Shown here piece after piece: positions 18,078 through 30,159 of a stretch of 64,000 bases of DNA. The position numbers and the translations under genes were made by a program. The stretch covers positions 98,791,501-98,855,500 of the forward strand of contig CP136890.1 in the NCBI GenBank assembly GCA_034359265.1, read 5' to 3'. The notes beneath the pieces were generated by a model that saw nothing but the letters and a program-made list of their open reading frames with translations, was not told where the DNA came from and made no database searches. Numbering within the stretch: position 1 is the first letter of the stretch; every line of letters starts with the position of its first letter. The stretch comes from Canna indica. Lineage: Eukaryota > Streptophyta > Magnoliopsida > Zingiberales > Cannaceae.

Positions 18078-18990
18078 ATGGCTCGCAAGGGAGTCGGTGA
18101 AACGAGTGGTGTCGCCCAAACGGTGGCGACCATTCCGGAAGAAACATTAGGGGATGACCCAATGCAAACTCAACAAGCTATGACGGGAAGTCGCACCATC
18201 CAACGACTTGGAGACTTGGAAACGATGGTGGCCGATCACAACGTAGTCATAAACGTCATTGAGAACGACATGAGCCCGCAGGTCGATAAGCTAGCCGACG
18301 CACAAGAAGTTCTGGAGGCAAGGCTAGACGGACTCGAGGACAACACTCAGGAAGCAATCAAACAACTTCGAGAGGAGATTGCAAAACTAAGTGCTACAAT
18401 TTTATTCCTAACCCGAGAGATCCACTCGGGCGGTGGTAACTCCTGGCAACGCGAGATGCCACAACACCACCTCAAAGCACCCGAACCAAAGCCTTATAAT
18501 GGGGATCGAGATGCAAAAGCAGTGGAGAAATTTCTCTTCGACTTGGAACAGTACTTCAAGGTCACGAGGACAACCGATGATGATATGAAATTGTCTGCTG
18601 CAACCATGTATCTGTCGGAGGATGCAAAACCCTGGTGGCAGACCAAATACGACAAAATTCAGAAGGGTCATGCAAAGATCGACACTTGGGATGATCTCAA
18701 GCGAGAACTGAATGCTTAATTTTTTCCTGAGAATGTGGAATTAATCGCCCGACGAAAGTTACGACAACTCTGTCACAATAATTCAATTTGAGAGTACGTG
18801 AAGGAGTTCTCAACCATTATACTAGATATTCCAGACATGGCCAAAACCGATCAACTATTCACCTTCCTTGAAGGCCTAAAGTCGTGGGTGTAACAAGAAC
18901 TTACAAGGAGAAATGTCAAGTCCTTGTCGGAAACGAAGATCGTTGCAGAGCGACTCACTGACTATAATTCAAACGAAAACATGACAAAGG
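18078..18990 (+). pseudogene. gag of the gypsy element, interrupted
   Basis: Open from MARKGVGETS for 213 codons, then a stop right after RELNA. Homology continues in frame (FFPEN, then LRQLCHNN, then EYVKEFSTI) with more stops at about 18790 and 18890. The retrotransposon gag core is recognisable: PKPYNGDRDAKAVEKFLFDL, then WWQTKY. A predicted coiled coil (about residues 60-115) precedes it. Confidence 0.85.
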
Positions 18991-19339
18991 TGGCGCCTTA
19001 TAGGTCGAGATTCTAGAAGCCCGACAACTACAAGGGCAAAGGCACTACAGGCGATATGAGATGGAGGAATCACCCGCAAAGATAACACCCTCCGAAGGGG
19101 GCCCTCAAATGGATTACCCTCCGAGGGGGAACCAACATATCCCGCACCTATCTTCTTGTACAGAGAACCCCACATGGTCCGAGAATGTCCTCAACGACAA
19201 GCATTGAACACCATCATAGCAGAATTGATGGCGAAGAACATAGCCAACATCACCACCAAGAAGGAGAAGGGCAAATCTCCTACAGTCCCCCGGTATGGAG
19301 GACTATTCCAGCGAAGATGAAGACACTAAAAGGCCTAAC

Positions 19340-19983
19340 ATGGGAGCAACGTGTCTCCTCAATGCCATCAAGACTCAAGTGGGGGAGCAAGGTCACGAGC
19401 TGATGTTCATTGACATCGAGCTCAATTGCAACAACACCCGAGCGATGGTTAACTCGGAGGTAACTCATAACTTCATCGCCAAAGGAGAAGCAAAATGACT
19501 ACGAGTCAAGCTAGACAAGATATAGAGTCATGTCAAGGCGGTGAACTCGGAAGCACATGAAATCAACGGCGTCGTACGAGATGACTCGCTGAAGATAGGA
19601 GGATGGAAGGGTCAAACTAATCTGATGGAGATACCTCTCGATGACTACCAAGTCATCTTGGGGATGGAGTTCCTCAAGTCGGCGAAGGTGGTGCCAATGC
19701 CCTTCCTCAACACCTTATGCTTGATGGGGGAGAACAACCCCAGCATTATTCCAATGGTGCGTTCGACACTAGGAAGCGAAGACAAACTCCTTTCTGTCAT
19801 ACAAATGAAAAAGGGAGTTCGACGAGGTGAACTCACAATGGTGGCTGCAATGAAGCTGAAAGGACCACTCGATGGGGCAGAACGAGAACCCGCAGCTGTC
19901 TCGAGAAAAGACAACCAGTTCGAAGATGTGATGCCACCCGAATTGCCAAAGACCTTACCATCAAAGAGAGGGGTGGATCATTG
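19340..19983 (+). pseudogene. Aspartic protease region of the gypsy element, inactive
   Basis: The retropepsin fold is recognisable from NTRAMVNSEVTHNFIA and DYQVILGMEFL. The active-site DTG of the family is replaced by NSE, and stops follow after EAK and further on. Catalysis is not possible from this copy. Confidence 0.75.
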
Positions 19984-20029
19984 AATCGAGCTAGAATCGG
20001 GGGCTAAACCCCCATACCTGCCACCTTAT

Positions 20030-20360
20030 CAAATGATGCCACCAGAATTGGCAGATCGAACCGCGGAAATAACTAAAGAAGCTGCTCAAAGGAGGATTGA
20101 TTCGCAGCTCCAAAGCTCCCTTTAGAGCCCATGTGCTATTCCAGAAGAAGAAGGACGAGAGTCTCCGCCTATGCGTGGACTATCGAGATACACTTGGCAA
20201 AGTGACTGTGAAGCAAGCTCGATGGCAAGACTTCTTAGCTGAGTTCGACATGACATTGGAATACAAGCCGAGACATTCCAACGTGGTGGCAGACGCCCTA
20301 AGCCGCGCGCAAGATAGAATGGGTTGCAACCATTCAAGGAGAAATTGGGAGCGATGTTAG
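20030..20360 (+). pseudogene. RT/RNase H remnant of the gypsy element, internally deleted
   Basis: The start of RT (VLFQKKKDESLRLCVDYR) runs directly into the end of RNase H (ARWQDFLAEFDMTLEYKPRH, then NVVADALSRA). The RT catalytic YxDD and most of RNase H are missing. The join falls at the KVTVK residues. An upstream frameshift separates the ELADRTAEI segment. Confidence 0.85.
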
Positions 20361-20446
20361 TCAAGTGCAATCCAACTTCCGTGGGAAGATAAACATGGGA
20401 TTGCTCAAAGACACCCAGGCGAAGGCGCTGTTCAAGCTGATCAAAG

Positions 20447-22100
20447 ATGGAAAGACAAGAAAAGTTTTGGGTCCGAGACAGACTCATCTTCACCAAAGGA
20501 AACCAGTTGTACGTACCTAGGGTAGATGGCCTGCGTAGAGAATTGCTAAATGAGTGTCACGATACTTTTTGGACAGGGCACCCTAGCATACATCTAACAG
20601 TGGCCCTACCGGAGAGGGTATTCTATTGGCCAAAGATGGCGAACGACGTTGATGAGTATGTGAAGACATGCTTAGGGATGGAAATATTACCCATTTAGGT
20701 GGGTACCCACGAGTATGGGGGGTAGTTTCCTACCCGCGGGGATTTAGTGGATAATATTTTTTACCCGTTTATTATATGGGGCGGGTATGGGTATTATAGT
20801 ACCCGTACCCGTGAGTATCCGTTACCCACGAAAATTACTAAATTACAGTATTATCCTTGGTAAATATACTAAAAAAACTCTAACCTAATTCAATACTCAT
20901 ATACTTTATGTTTTGAAACCTTGTGATGATGATGTTATCAAAATGTTGTGTGTTTATCAAAATGAAATATGTATACTTAAAGTTGTTATCAAAATACTTG
21001 AAGAGTTAAAGTGTTATTAAAATATTATAATTTATATTTTTTTAAGGTGTCATGGGTACCCGCCAATACCCGTGGGTATCCGTCCCCCCGCGGGTAATTA
21101 AATGGGTATCTATTTTTGATACCTGCGGGGAATAAACAGATAGCGGGTCCTCGTTTATTTCGCGGGACGGCTAGCGGGTAGGCACCCCCCGTACTTGCCC
21201 CGCCCCGTTGACATCCCTAGACATGCTTGATTTGCCAACAAAACAAGATCGAGAGGCAGAAGCCCGCGGGTCTCCTCGAACCCCTGCTTGTTCTTGAGTG
21301 ACCATAGGAAAGTAACTCTATTGACTTCATAGCGAGTCTACCCAAAGTGGAAAAGTTTGGTTCCATCCTGATGGTCGTAGATCGCTTCTCCAAATACGCC
21401 ACATTCATGACAGCCCCCTCGCGCTGCACATCAAGCGAAGCCACAAAGCTCGTGATGGGGAACGTCGTCAAACATTGGGGTATCCCAAGGAATGTCATCA
21501 TTGATCGAGACCCACGTTTCCTTGGCAGATTTTGGGCATAAGTGTTCAAATTATTGGGGTCTCCAACTATACTTCTCCACGAGCTTACACCCTCAAACAG
21601 ACGGGCAGACATAGCGCATGAACGCACTTCTCGAACAATATCTCCGACACTTCGTGGCGGCGAACCAAAGGGACTGGGCGAAACTGCTAGATGTAGCCCA
21701 GTCTCCTACAATCTGCAGAGGAGTTCCGCAACCAACATAAGTCCATTCGAGATTATATTAGGACGGCAATTGGACACACCCCACTCATTGGTTCTCGGCT
21801 ACACTGGAAGCAGTCCAACTGCTTATCAAATGGCCAATGAGTGACAACAAAATCAAGAGATCGCTCGAGCCTACCTCGAATTGGTAGCACGCAAAATGAA
21901 GAAGTAGGCAGATGAAGGAAGGAGACATCAATGATTCACTGTCGGAGACCAAGTACTAATAAGACTCCACCCAACATCCCTCGTAGTCTTTAGGTGCAAG
22001 ATACACAAGGGCCTCGTACGCAAATACGATGGCCCCTTCCCTGTCATAAAAAGGGTAGGGCCGATGGCCTATCGACTCCAACTGCCAGCATAGTGCAAGA
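20447..22100 (+). pseudogene. Integrase of the gypsy element, split by a MITE
   Basis: The zinc-binding HHCC domain starts near FWVRDRLIFTKGNQLYVP and is interrupted at YVKTC by the MITE at 20673-21219. It resumes with ICQQNKIERQKPAGLLEP. The rve core follows (SILMVVDRFSKYATF, then IIDRDPRF). A frameshift and a stop replace the glutamate of the catalytic triad near 21610. A late fragment reads SYNLQRSSATNISPFEI. Confidence 0.85.
20673..21219. mobile_element. hAT MITE inserted in the gypsy integrase
   Basis: The ends are TAGGGATG and CATCCCTA. The 8-bp target duplication GACATGCT is perfect (20665-20672 and 21220-21227). The 547-bp interior is non-coding and full of TACCCGC/GCGGGTA motifs, several in inverted pairs. 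Removing the element and one octamer restores integrase homology, confirming it is an insertion. Confidence 0.93.
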
Positions 22101-22402
22101 TACACCATGTCTTCCATGTGAGCAACTTGAAGCTCTACCACGCCGACCCGCACGATGACGAACGCAATATTCCAACACGTCCACCTGCAACAACTAAGGC
22201 GGTGCAACATGAAGCAGAGGAGATACTAGCGGACCGCAAAGTGAAACTTCCTAACAGCAATAAAGAGCGGGAGTACCTTGTCAAGTGGAAGGGACTTTCT
22301 ACCTCCAAAGCTAGCTGGGAGAAGAGAGCACTTTGCGATATGAAGAAGACGTCATCAGTGCATTCAAGAAGGGGTCGACGAGGGCGTCAACTTCATAAGT
22401 GA
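22100..22402 (+). pseudogene. Chromodomain at the C-terminus of the gypsy integrase
   Basis: EEILADRKVKLPNSNKEREY followed by LVKWKGLSTSKASWEK is a typical chromodomain, marking the element as a chromovirus. Chromodomains of this family steer integration towards particular chromatin. The reading frame here is a fragment. Confidence 0.85.
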
Positions 22403-22413
22403 GGGAGAATGCA

Positions 22414-23044
22414 TGTTAGGGACCTTCAAAATTGTCAAATCTTGTACGTGTTATGACAGTCCCTAATGTGCATTATAAATATCACATCATTTGCATCAAT
22501 GTAAAATGTTCGCGCACCGCCCACTGCTCTTGCCCGCGACTAGGAAACAACCATCGTTTGCTAAGCCGCGGCATGATTGGTGGGATGAGCGGATCATGTA
22601 ATTATGCATTGTAAAAGCGCTCGCGCACCGCCCACCACTCTCGCACACGACTAGGAAATGCCCTTCGTTTTGTAGCCGTGGCATGACCGGTGGGGGTGTG
22701 CGGCCATAGGAAATTTTGTTATGCTCATCGTGCTTTTGGACACCCCCGTGGGTGGCACAAGGGGCTAGGCTCCACAAGTATAGTGCCCACGTATAGCCTA
22801 GGCACACTCTAGTCTTTCGCTATTGCATTTCAATTCGTTCAAGCATTTGTAAGTATTTTTCATACAATCGGTCATTTGGCCCAAATATTTTTGCCTCTAA
22901 GTGCACAGAGGCTTGAAGACGAACGAATTAATTGGGAGCCCGTAACTTTTCGACATTGGCACGGTCTTTGCCTAAGGCTCATCCCTTACGCGGGAGCAAG
23001 GGTGTCGTACAAACATTTTCACTCAAAACAGTTAGTCTGTGATA
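22414..23044 (+). repeat. 3' LTR of the gypsy element
   Basis: Begins TGTTAGGGACC directly after a purine-rich tract (GAGGGAGAATGCA, about 22401-22413) that serves as polypurine tract. Ends TCTGTGATA, a decayed CA terminus. Confidence 0.9.
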
Positions 23045-23435
23045 ATTCGATTTCAAAAACTAGTATCCGAAATCGAAATCGAAATCGATTCATTATCGAT
23101 TATACGTAAAATAATCGAAACCGATAAAATTGATTCAGATACTAATTGATTACCCGTTTACTAACCGATTAATCAATTAATAAACGATATATATATATTA
23201 TCGATTTCTATTGGTTACCAATTAACCGCAGATAATCAGTAACCAAAATCAAAATATATAACTGGTTTCGATTATCGATCATATACGTGAAAATAGAAAT
23301 CAAACGGATTTTAATTAATTTTTGAATTTTACTAATTGAAACCGAAATCGAATCGCAGATCCACTATTTGATATCGAATTTTGCAGTTTTGTTAAATATG
23401 ATTAACCGATTTCAATTGCCACCCCAATGTGAGCC

Positions 23436-24790
23436 CACCCACGCTAGCTGAGAGCCTTTCCTGGGCACGCTGGCCTAAGCATGTGGGTCCGCGCACAAGA
23501 GGCGAAAAATTTTACGCATCATGCATTATTTTTATTTTTACTTTTTCATCCACTCTTACTTTCCATTTTTTTCTCATTTCTCTCGTTCTCTTTCTTTTAT
23601 CCTTTATTCACTAATTTTTTCTCCCCCTATTTCTGTTATTATATTGTTTATGTTATATTTAAATTCAATACTAACTTGTGTTTTTACTAGATAATCAATT
23701 TAAATTTAATCCTAATTCTAATTTAATTAAATGTCTGATTAGACAACTAATTTAATCATATTTTTTCCCTCAATTTTTGTTGAATTAATTCTGTGTGCGG
23801 AACTCAATAATTAAATTTCGCTTGCGGTGAAATTCAAATGTTGAGTCCAGCCAAGGAATTCGATTCGAATTACTCGACGGAGTTCTTAAATTTTTATGTT
23901 TTTGTTTTAATCCGAGGCACCGATATGTTAGACATTCGCTAGTATATTAGACTTTGCTCTCGCGGTTATCAACTACTTTTCGTCGTATGTGCAAACGTCC
24001 ATTTTAATAATTCGACTGACTTAGACACTGTAATGTTATAATAATTTGGCTCTAAAATTTTAATGGTTTGTTGTAGGGATAGCAAGTTGAATTCTATTTT
24101 TTCCAAGTAAGATGTCGTTTGGTTGACACAAGTTATTGCAATAAGTTATACTTTTCAGAAAGTTATATTTTGTGATCTTGTTTGGTTGACACACTTTCTG
24201 TATTTTGCAAAAAATAACTTACTTATGAGGACCTAGGTAAATTGCACTTTATGTGTTGTATTTAAAAGAAAAAGATAACTGTATTATCAAATTTGTATTT
24301 AATGCTAGACTTAATTTGTGTTTTTAACCTCGTGGATTAGATAATTCATAAATTCTTCACTTATTTTATTTTATTTTATTTTATTTTTGAACAAAATATG
24401 GATTAGATAACTGTTCTGCTGACTATCCTAAGGGAATTCTATTTGTTGCAGACAACACCCTTCATTTGGTAAATGTCCTGAGTTCAAATTTTGATCTTTT
24501 GTTCTTTTGGTTTTTTATTTTCATCTTGAGTTAAAGCAAATATTGATGTACGTTTATTAGAAAAGGTACAATATAAGTACATGTGAATGTTATGAATTTT
24601 CTGTAATGGTTGGTTCCCCTTCAGTTAATAGCAAATTTTGCAATTATAACCCTAATTAAGTGAGTAAACGTCTTGTTGTCTTCTGCTTGGGCTGATCCCA
24701 TATAGTTTGTCCACCTGCACATGAGGGCATTGATGTCAGGGTGAGTGCCTCAGGCCTTGTTTGGTTCATGGAATCAAATTTGGAATTAGA
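23436..24790. other. AT-rich intergenic DNA
   Basis: No gene recognised. An (ATTTT)n run lies near 24365-24390. GTTTGGTTGACAC recurs near 24120 and 24180. Confidence 0.5.
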
Positions 24791-24799
24791 AAAGTGAAA

Positions 24800-24997
24800 T
24801 TTGTTCCCACATTTCAATTTTCAATTTTCTTCGAGATATGTTTAATGTATGAAAACTCCGCCTATGTGAGCCTATGCAAGCATAGCCAATCCCAAGTCTG
24901 GATAAAGGAGGAGGGTTGCAGTATGTCCAGTCAAACTAGAATCCATATAATTGATCTCATCTAGTCTAGTATAGGATTGAGGCTTTGTTGTTGTTGT
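24800..24997 (+). mobile_element. Possible Au-like SINE fragment
   Basis: The 3' part, TGGATAAAGGAGGAGGGTTG followed downstream by GATTGAGGCTTTG and a (TTG)n tail (about 24986-24997), resembles the 3' body and TTG tail I associate with plant Au SINEs. I see no clear A and B boxes, so it is probably 5'-truncated. Confidence 0.45.
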
Positions 24998-24999
24998 AT

Positions 25000-25707
25000 G
25001 TTTGATGTTTGAAAATATGAGTAGTTTTTAGTTGGTTGAGAAAAGTGAATTTTTGTTTGGTTTGAGAAAATTATATTGATCATATTTCTCAATATATTTG
25101 CGATGACTTGCTATAATTTCTTCAACCTAGACAAGGTTAAAAGATAAACAAGGTTGTGCTGAAATTAGAGGAGTTATCTATTTTTTTAGCATATGAGTTC
25201 TCAAATTTTTACAAGGTGCTGCACTTGCTTCTAATAAAAAGTTCATTTTCCTTTCCTAGCTGAAACTTGATATGGTATTGTACACCCTGATAAGTTCCAG
25301 ATGTGAAACTGGACTAGGCCATGTTCTGATATGGTTTTGGCCATTGGGAAATGGTTTTAGATTAATTTAAAAGACACGAAACATAGTTGTTATTGCAAAT
25401 ATTTCTATACTTTCAAAAGATACAAAATGTTTACAAGAAAAAAGTAGCAAGGATGTGGTAAATACTTTTGGGTCATATAAAGGCATAAAGGACGAGATGT
25501 CATGTGTTTTGTTTGATGTTGGTTCATTCTTTTGGGTCGTGTTTGTTATGATTCTTTTTTCTCGTAGGATGTTAGGAAACTGGAACTCTTGTATTCTGGC
25601 CCTGTTCAGAGATTGGTAGTTGATTATGCTCTTATTGATTGTGATACTGCTGTTGTATCAGATCAGTAGAGGAAATATTTCTATTCAATCATATCCTAAT
25701 ACTGTAG
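25000..25707. other. AT-rich intergenic DNA before the CACTA element
   Basis: No supported feature. Confidence 0.5.
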
Positions 25708-26350
25708 AAGCACTACTAGAAACATGGGCATCAGCAACGGCTGATGTCGTTGCTGAGCCGTTGCTGAAGAGCATCAGCAACGGCCGGAGCCGTTGCAATG
25801 GAGCCGTGGCAGAAAGTCGCGTTGCTGATAACTTAGCAACGGATCAGCAACGACCGCTCGGGCCGTTGCTAACAATATTATCAGCAACGGTTTTGCCACG
25901 GACCCGGAGCCGTTGCTGATAACATTAATATATAGCAACGACCGCTGAGTCCGTAGCAACGTCGTTAGTAAAACCCCGTCGCTAAGCCACTGCTGTAGGT
26001 CATCAGCAACGACTTTCGATACACTTTTAGCAACGGCTTTCCCACGGACGGCCGTGGGAAAGCCGTTGCTGATGATGTGAACCTGGTAACGAAAAAATTT
26101 TAAATTTTAAATTTCCATTGATACATTGATACATTATCTGATACATAACTCACACACCCATACACTCATACACACATTCATTCACACATCACAAATACAC
26201 CAAGATATACATCAAAACAATTATATTTATATTGATAATTATCCATGATAGTATAAAAACTATTCAAATGCAAAATTGAAGTATCAATATCCAAACAAAA
26301 TAAATTAAACAAGTCCAATATCTCAGTAACAAAGTCAATATAAAAAAATC

Positions 26351-26836
26351 TCACGATGACGATGGAGGATGGCTTGGATCATATGGCGGGGTCTGGAGTG
26401 CTTGAGTGTACACCGGCGTGGACTGACTCGAGGACGATGGATTAAATGATGCCGAAGAGATGCCTGCTTCGGGATGACCTGACATGTTGCGTAGCATAGC
26501 TTGTATATCCGACATCATCTGACTCTGGCGCTCCATTATCTCAGTCTGACGCGCGACCGAATCCTCTAGAGTCCTTATTCTGCTACTATGAGCATAACTG
26601 GATCTAGAGGTGGACGGCCGCTCACCAGCGACCGGAGGGGTCGGTGCCCAGAGTGGCCCTAAATTATGTCGAATCAATAATGAACTCCAATAGGGCAATT
26701 CCCAAAAGATACTTTTTTTCACCCAGTTATGTGTTTGGCCAAAACCTGACACTCTTTCATTGCGACCAATTACTATATCTGGAAGTGCTGAAACACGTGC
26801 TAACATTTGTTCACCAGACAACGTCGGTGGTGGCAC
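26351..26836 (-). pseudogene. CACTA C-terminal ORF (TNP-like), fused remnant
   Basis: The N-terminal part (LSGEQMLARVSALPDIVIGR, then NWVKKSIFWELPYW) belongs to the middle of TNP2-type transposases. The C-terminal part is a coiled-coil stretch (RIRTLEDSVARQTEIMERQS) followed by a Ser/Pro-rich tail, as in the second En/Spm protein. This suggests an internal deletion joined two genes. Confidence 0.7.
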
Positions 26837-28413
26837 ATCTCTTTCGACTCTGCCTTAGTAAATTTATTATGATTCCTTCGATATTGATGATTAACCGGTA
26901 GCAATCGACGATGAAAATCAAAGAATGAGATTTTTCGTCCGTTCTGAAGACTGATTGATTTAGAGTGTTCCATACAATACGGACAAGAGAGTCGGCCGTG
27001 AGTGCTCCAAGCAGACAACATGCCGTACGCCGGGAAATCATTGATTGTCCATAAGATCGCGGCCTTTAAATTGAAGTTTTGCTTCCGATGACAATCATAA
27101 GTAACAGCTCCCTCAGTCCACAATGTTTTGAATTCATCTATCAAGGGTTTGAGAAACATGTCAATTTCTTTTCGCGGACCCTTAGGACCCGGAATAATCA
27201 TCGAAAGATAAATAAATTCATCTTTCATGCACATTGACGGTGGCAAATTATAAACTGTCAGCAGCACTGGCCAAACTGAATAAGGAGTTGCAGAATGTCC
27301 AAACGGATTAAAACCATCTGTGCACAATCCCAATATGATATTTCTAGTATCCCTAGCAAATGAAGGATAACATGTATCCAAATGTTTCTATGCTTCACTG
27401 TCAGATGGATGAGTCATTACTGTATCATCACGACTTCTTGCATGCCAACTCATGTAGGGGGCTGTCTTTTCCGACATGAATAATCTTTGAAGCCTCGGTG
27501 TTAGTGGAAAATACCGAAGCACCTTAAACAGGATATTTTTCTGTCGGACCGATTTCTTCTCCTTGTAACGAGGATGTTGACATACAGGGCATTTATCCAA
27601 CTGCACATTTTGTTTATAATATAAAATGCAGTTATTTTGGCACGCGTGTATTTTTTCGTACCAAAGCCCCAATTTTCTCATTAGCTTTTTAGTCTTATAA
27701 AAAGTTGGCTCAAACTTGTTATCAGTAGGCAACATTCCATTAATCAATCTAGCAATCCGATCATACGCAACTCCGCTGATATTACAATCGGCCTTGATGT
27801 TTAAAAGCTGTGTCATTGCTGAAAATCTAGTATATTTAGGACAATTCTCATACAAAGGTTCATCGGCAGCTTTCAACATCTCGTAAAATTATGCAGCTTC
27901 TTTATTCGGTAATTCAATCTCTACCGCAGTTTGTACTTCTGTGATATCAACCGCTGTAGTATCTGGTGGGACTGATGTCTGAAGAACTGGCTGATCAACA
28001 TTATCATTCAGGTGGAATTGACCCCCAAGACTATCAAGTATCATAGTTCTATAGGGATTACATTGACTGGATGAAGAAGCACCGGCAGAGAAAGATTCAC
28101 CATATGTCTGAACGACAGGATTGCTCGACGTCCCGACTTCGCGTGACTCCCCGTGACAAGTCCATAGAAAATATCTTGGTGCAAACCCTTTGCTATATAG
28201 ATGCAGAGTGACAGTCTCCCGATCCAAAAATCGTCCATTCGAATAAATGCGGCACGGACATCGGATTTGATCATCGATGCTAACGAAATTCCGATTCGAA
28301 TAGGCAAAATTTAGGAAGTACGTTACGCCTAATCGAAACTCATTCGTTAAAGCTCCACAATCAAGACGTCGGTACATCCAACTTCGATCAGCCGACATGA
28401 TTCTGTCAATCAA
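26837..28413 (-). pseudogene. TNP2-like CACTA transposase with nonsense mutations
   Basis: Three consecutive pieces read in order. First is a transposase-associated domain (MSADRSWMYRR, then RCPCRIYSNGR). Then comes the Transposase_21 start (EPLYENCPKYTRFSAMTQLL, then CPVCQHPRYK). Last is its core (NIILGLCTDGFNPFG, then SVWPVLLTVYNLPP, then GPKGPRKEIDMFLKPLIDE). The breaks are single stops after NKEAA (27889) and after HPSDSEA (27388). The downstream half of the catalytic region is missing. Confidence 0.88.
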
Positions 28414-28469
28414 TGATAATTTCTTTGGTTAATGTCTTTATGTGAGATTGTCCTATTCCATTCGGGATT

Positions 28470-28660
28470 TATGTTATTTATATTGCACCAAGTACTTATT
28501 TTAACCGTTAACTTCATTCTAAATTTCGGCAGCATCTCCCTTCAGTTCTCCGAATACGCATATCATCTGGGCGCGTATCGGAGAACAAGAGAGATATTAC
28601 CGAAATTTAGAATAATTAGTTAACAGTTAAAATAAAAAACGTAAGTGCAGTACAAATAAC
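28470..28660. repeat. Inverted repeat inside the CACTA element
   Basis: TTAACTTCATTCTAAATTTCGG and the following bases through CTCCGAATACGC reappear in reverse complement (GCGTATCGGAGAAC to CCGAAATTTAGAATAATTAG), giving arms of about 75-80 bases with mismatches and a short loop. It lies just upstream of the transposase start. Confidence 0.75.
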
Positions 28661-29680
28661 TATATTCCCAAATTGTCCAATCAAGGACAATTCAAGAATT
28701 GTACGTCGTATAAAAGATCGTCTACTTCTTTTACATGAACATACAATCCCCGAACGGATCTAAGGTTTTGCTAAATCATATTCGACTCGTCGATGCGTAC
28801 GTGAAATATATCAACGATTCCGACACGAGTCCAAATTCGACGATTTCGGCAAGAGTCCGAAGAGAACGATTTCGGCGCGCGTCCGAAGTGGACGATTCCG
28901 GCGCGCGTCCGAAGTGGACAATTCCGAAATTAATCTAAACCCTAATAATTAATCTAACAAATTAAACAATTAATCTAAATAATTAATTAACAATTAAAAA
29001 ACAATTAAAAATATATATATTAATCTACAAATTCCGGCGCCGGAGTCAGGTGGACTCCGGCGCCGGCGTACAGTGGCCGGACACACTGTCCGGCCACTGT
29101 ACAAGGTCCGGCGGTAGCCACCGGCCGATCGCCACCGGCCGAAACCCTATTTTTAGGGTTTCGGTCGGATTTCCCGCCGGCCGCAACGGGAAGAGACGGC
29201 CGGCCGGCGATGTATACCTGATAGTGTCGGCAGCAGCGGGTAGAGGAAGAAGCGTCGTCGGCGTCGGTAGCGGCGGCGAGAGGCGGGAGGAGGAGGAGGC
29301 GGCGGCAGCGGGAGGAAGAAGGGTCGGGCGCGATCGCGTGCCCTATATAAACTTATCAACAATGGCTCGCGTGTCCGTTAGAAAGTCGTTGCAGATACAA
29401 CATATTTGCAACGGCTCGGGCGGCCGTAAGAATGCCATTGCAAATAGCAACGGCTTGAGCGGCCGTTGCTGATAGCCGTTACTGAAGACTCAATTTCTAG
29501 TAGTGAAGGTATGCTGCTTTTTTTTTATGATATTGCCTCAGCATTTAGATGATGGTTTTTCATGTTTTGCTACATGTAAGTTTTGTTGTTTCTTATTTTT
29601 TTAAGCTATTGTTGTTTTTTATTGCAATATAGTTATCTATCTGTCAAAAGGATAATTGTGCCTTGAGCTCATACGAGAGA

Positions 29681-29683
29681 TCA

Positions 29684-29725
<42 letters not shown>
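29681..29725. repeat. TA microsatellite
   Basis: An uninterrupted run of alternating A and T of about 44 bases. Confidence 0.9.
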
Positions 29726-29728
<3 letters not shown>

Positions 29729-30159
29729 CCCAAGCTAGTTAGTTAGATTTATGAGTTATAATTTATCATCATGTAGCAATCCAAATGCCTCGTATAGTTG
29801 AGGATTTTATCTTTTGATTTTATTCATATTTCTTTTGTTTTTACGTGCAGATATAAAAAGGATGAAGTGCAAGGATCTACTTTTTGAAAAAGACTATCAG
29901 TGATATGTATTTTTGAAACAATCTCAATGTATTTGAAACTCCAAACTAATGCATTTCCTTGACTAGCAGAATGTATTTTGACTAGCACAATCTTAATGTA
30001 TACAATGACTTCCGTAAGTTATTTATGGTTGTGTGTTAATTTATGTGTTTGTGAATTTAGAAATATAATGGTTCATATGTAGTTTCAAATTTTATTTTAT
30101 GATTTCGTGTAAATGTGATATGTTTTAGGTGCTCGGGATTGATTTATGTATTAGCCAAT

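Larger units (their letters stand above)
17314..23044 (+). mobile_element. Ty3/gypsy chromovirus LTR retrotransposon, degenerate
   Basis: The two LTRs (17314-17934 and 22414-23044) start TGTTAGGG. The order inside is primer site, gag, protease, RT/RNase H remnant, integrase, chromodomain, purine tract, typical of a plant chromovirus. The coding region has many stops and frameshifts, lacks the RT catalytic core and is hit by a hAT MITE. The LTRs differ at many sites, so the insertion is old. A clean 5-bp target duplication is not visible. The copy cannot be autonomous. Confidence 0.9.
17247..23427. mobile_element. hAT-type MITE split by a nested gypsy retrotransposon
   Basis: The left end TAAGGATGACAATGATTCGG and the right end (complement TTGGGGTGGCAATTG) are hAT-like termini, and both are followed inward by GGTTAATCG-type motifs. 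Flanking octamers CGTGAGTC and TGTGAGCC match at 6 of 8 positions, consistent with an aged 8-bp target duplication. Without the gypsy insert (17314-23044) the element would be about 450 bp. The inner right part (23045-23427) is rich in CGATT/AACCG motifs. Confidence 0.6.
25711..29505 (-). mobile_element. CACTA (En/Spm) DNA transposon, complete ends, disabled transposase
   Basis: The termini are inverted: CACTACTAGAAAC at the left and TTTCTAGTAGTG at the right. The 3-bp target duplication AAG lies at 25708-25710 and 29506-29508. Both subterminal regions (25730-26080 and 29370-29480) contain many GCAACGGC/GCCGTTGC copies in both orientations, the expected transposase-binding repeats. The coding strand is minus. 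The transposase is damaged by stops and an internal deletion, so the 3.8-kb copy is non-autonomous. Confidence 0.95.
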
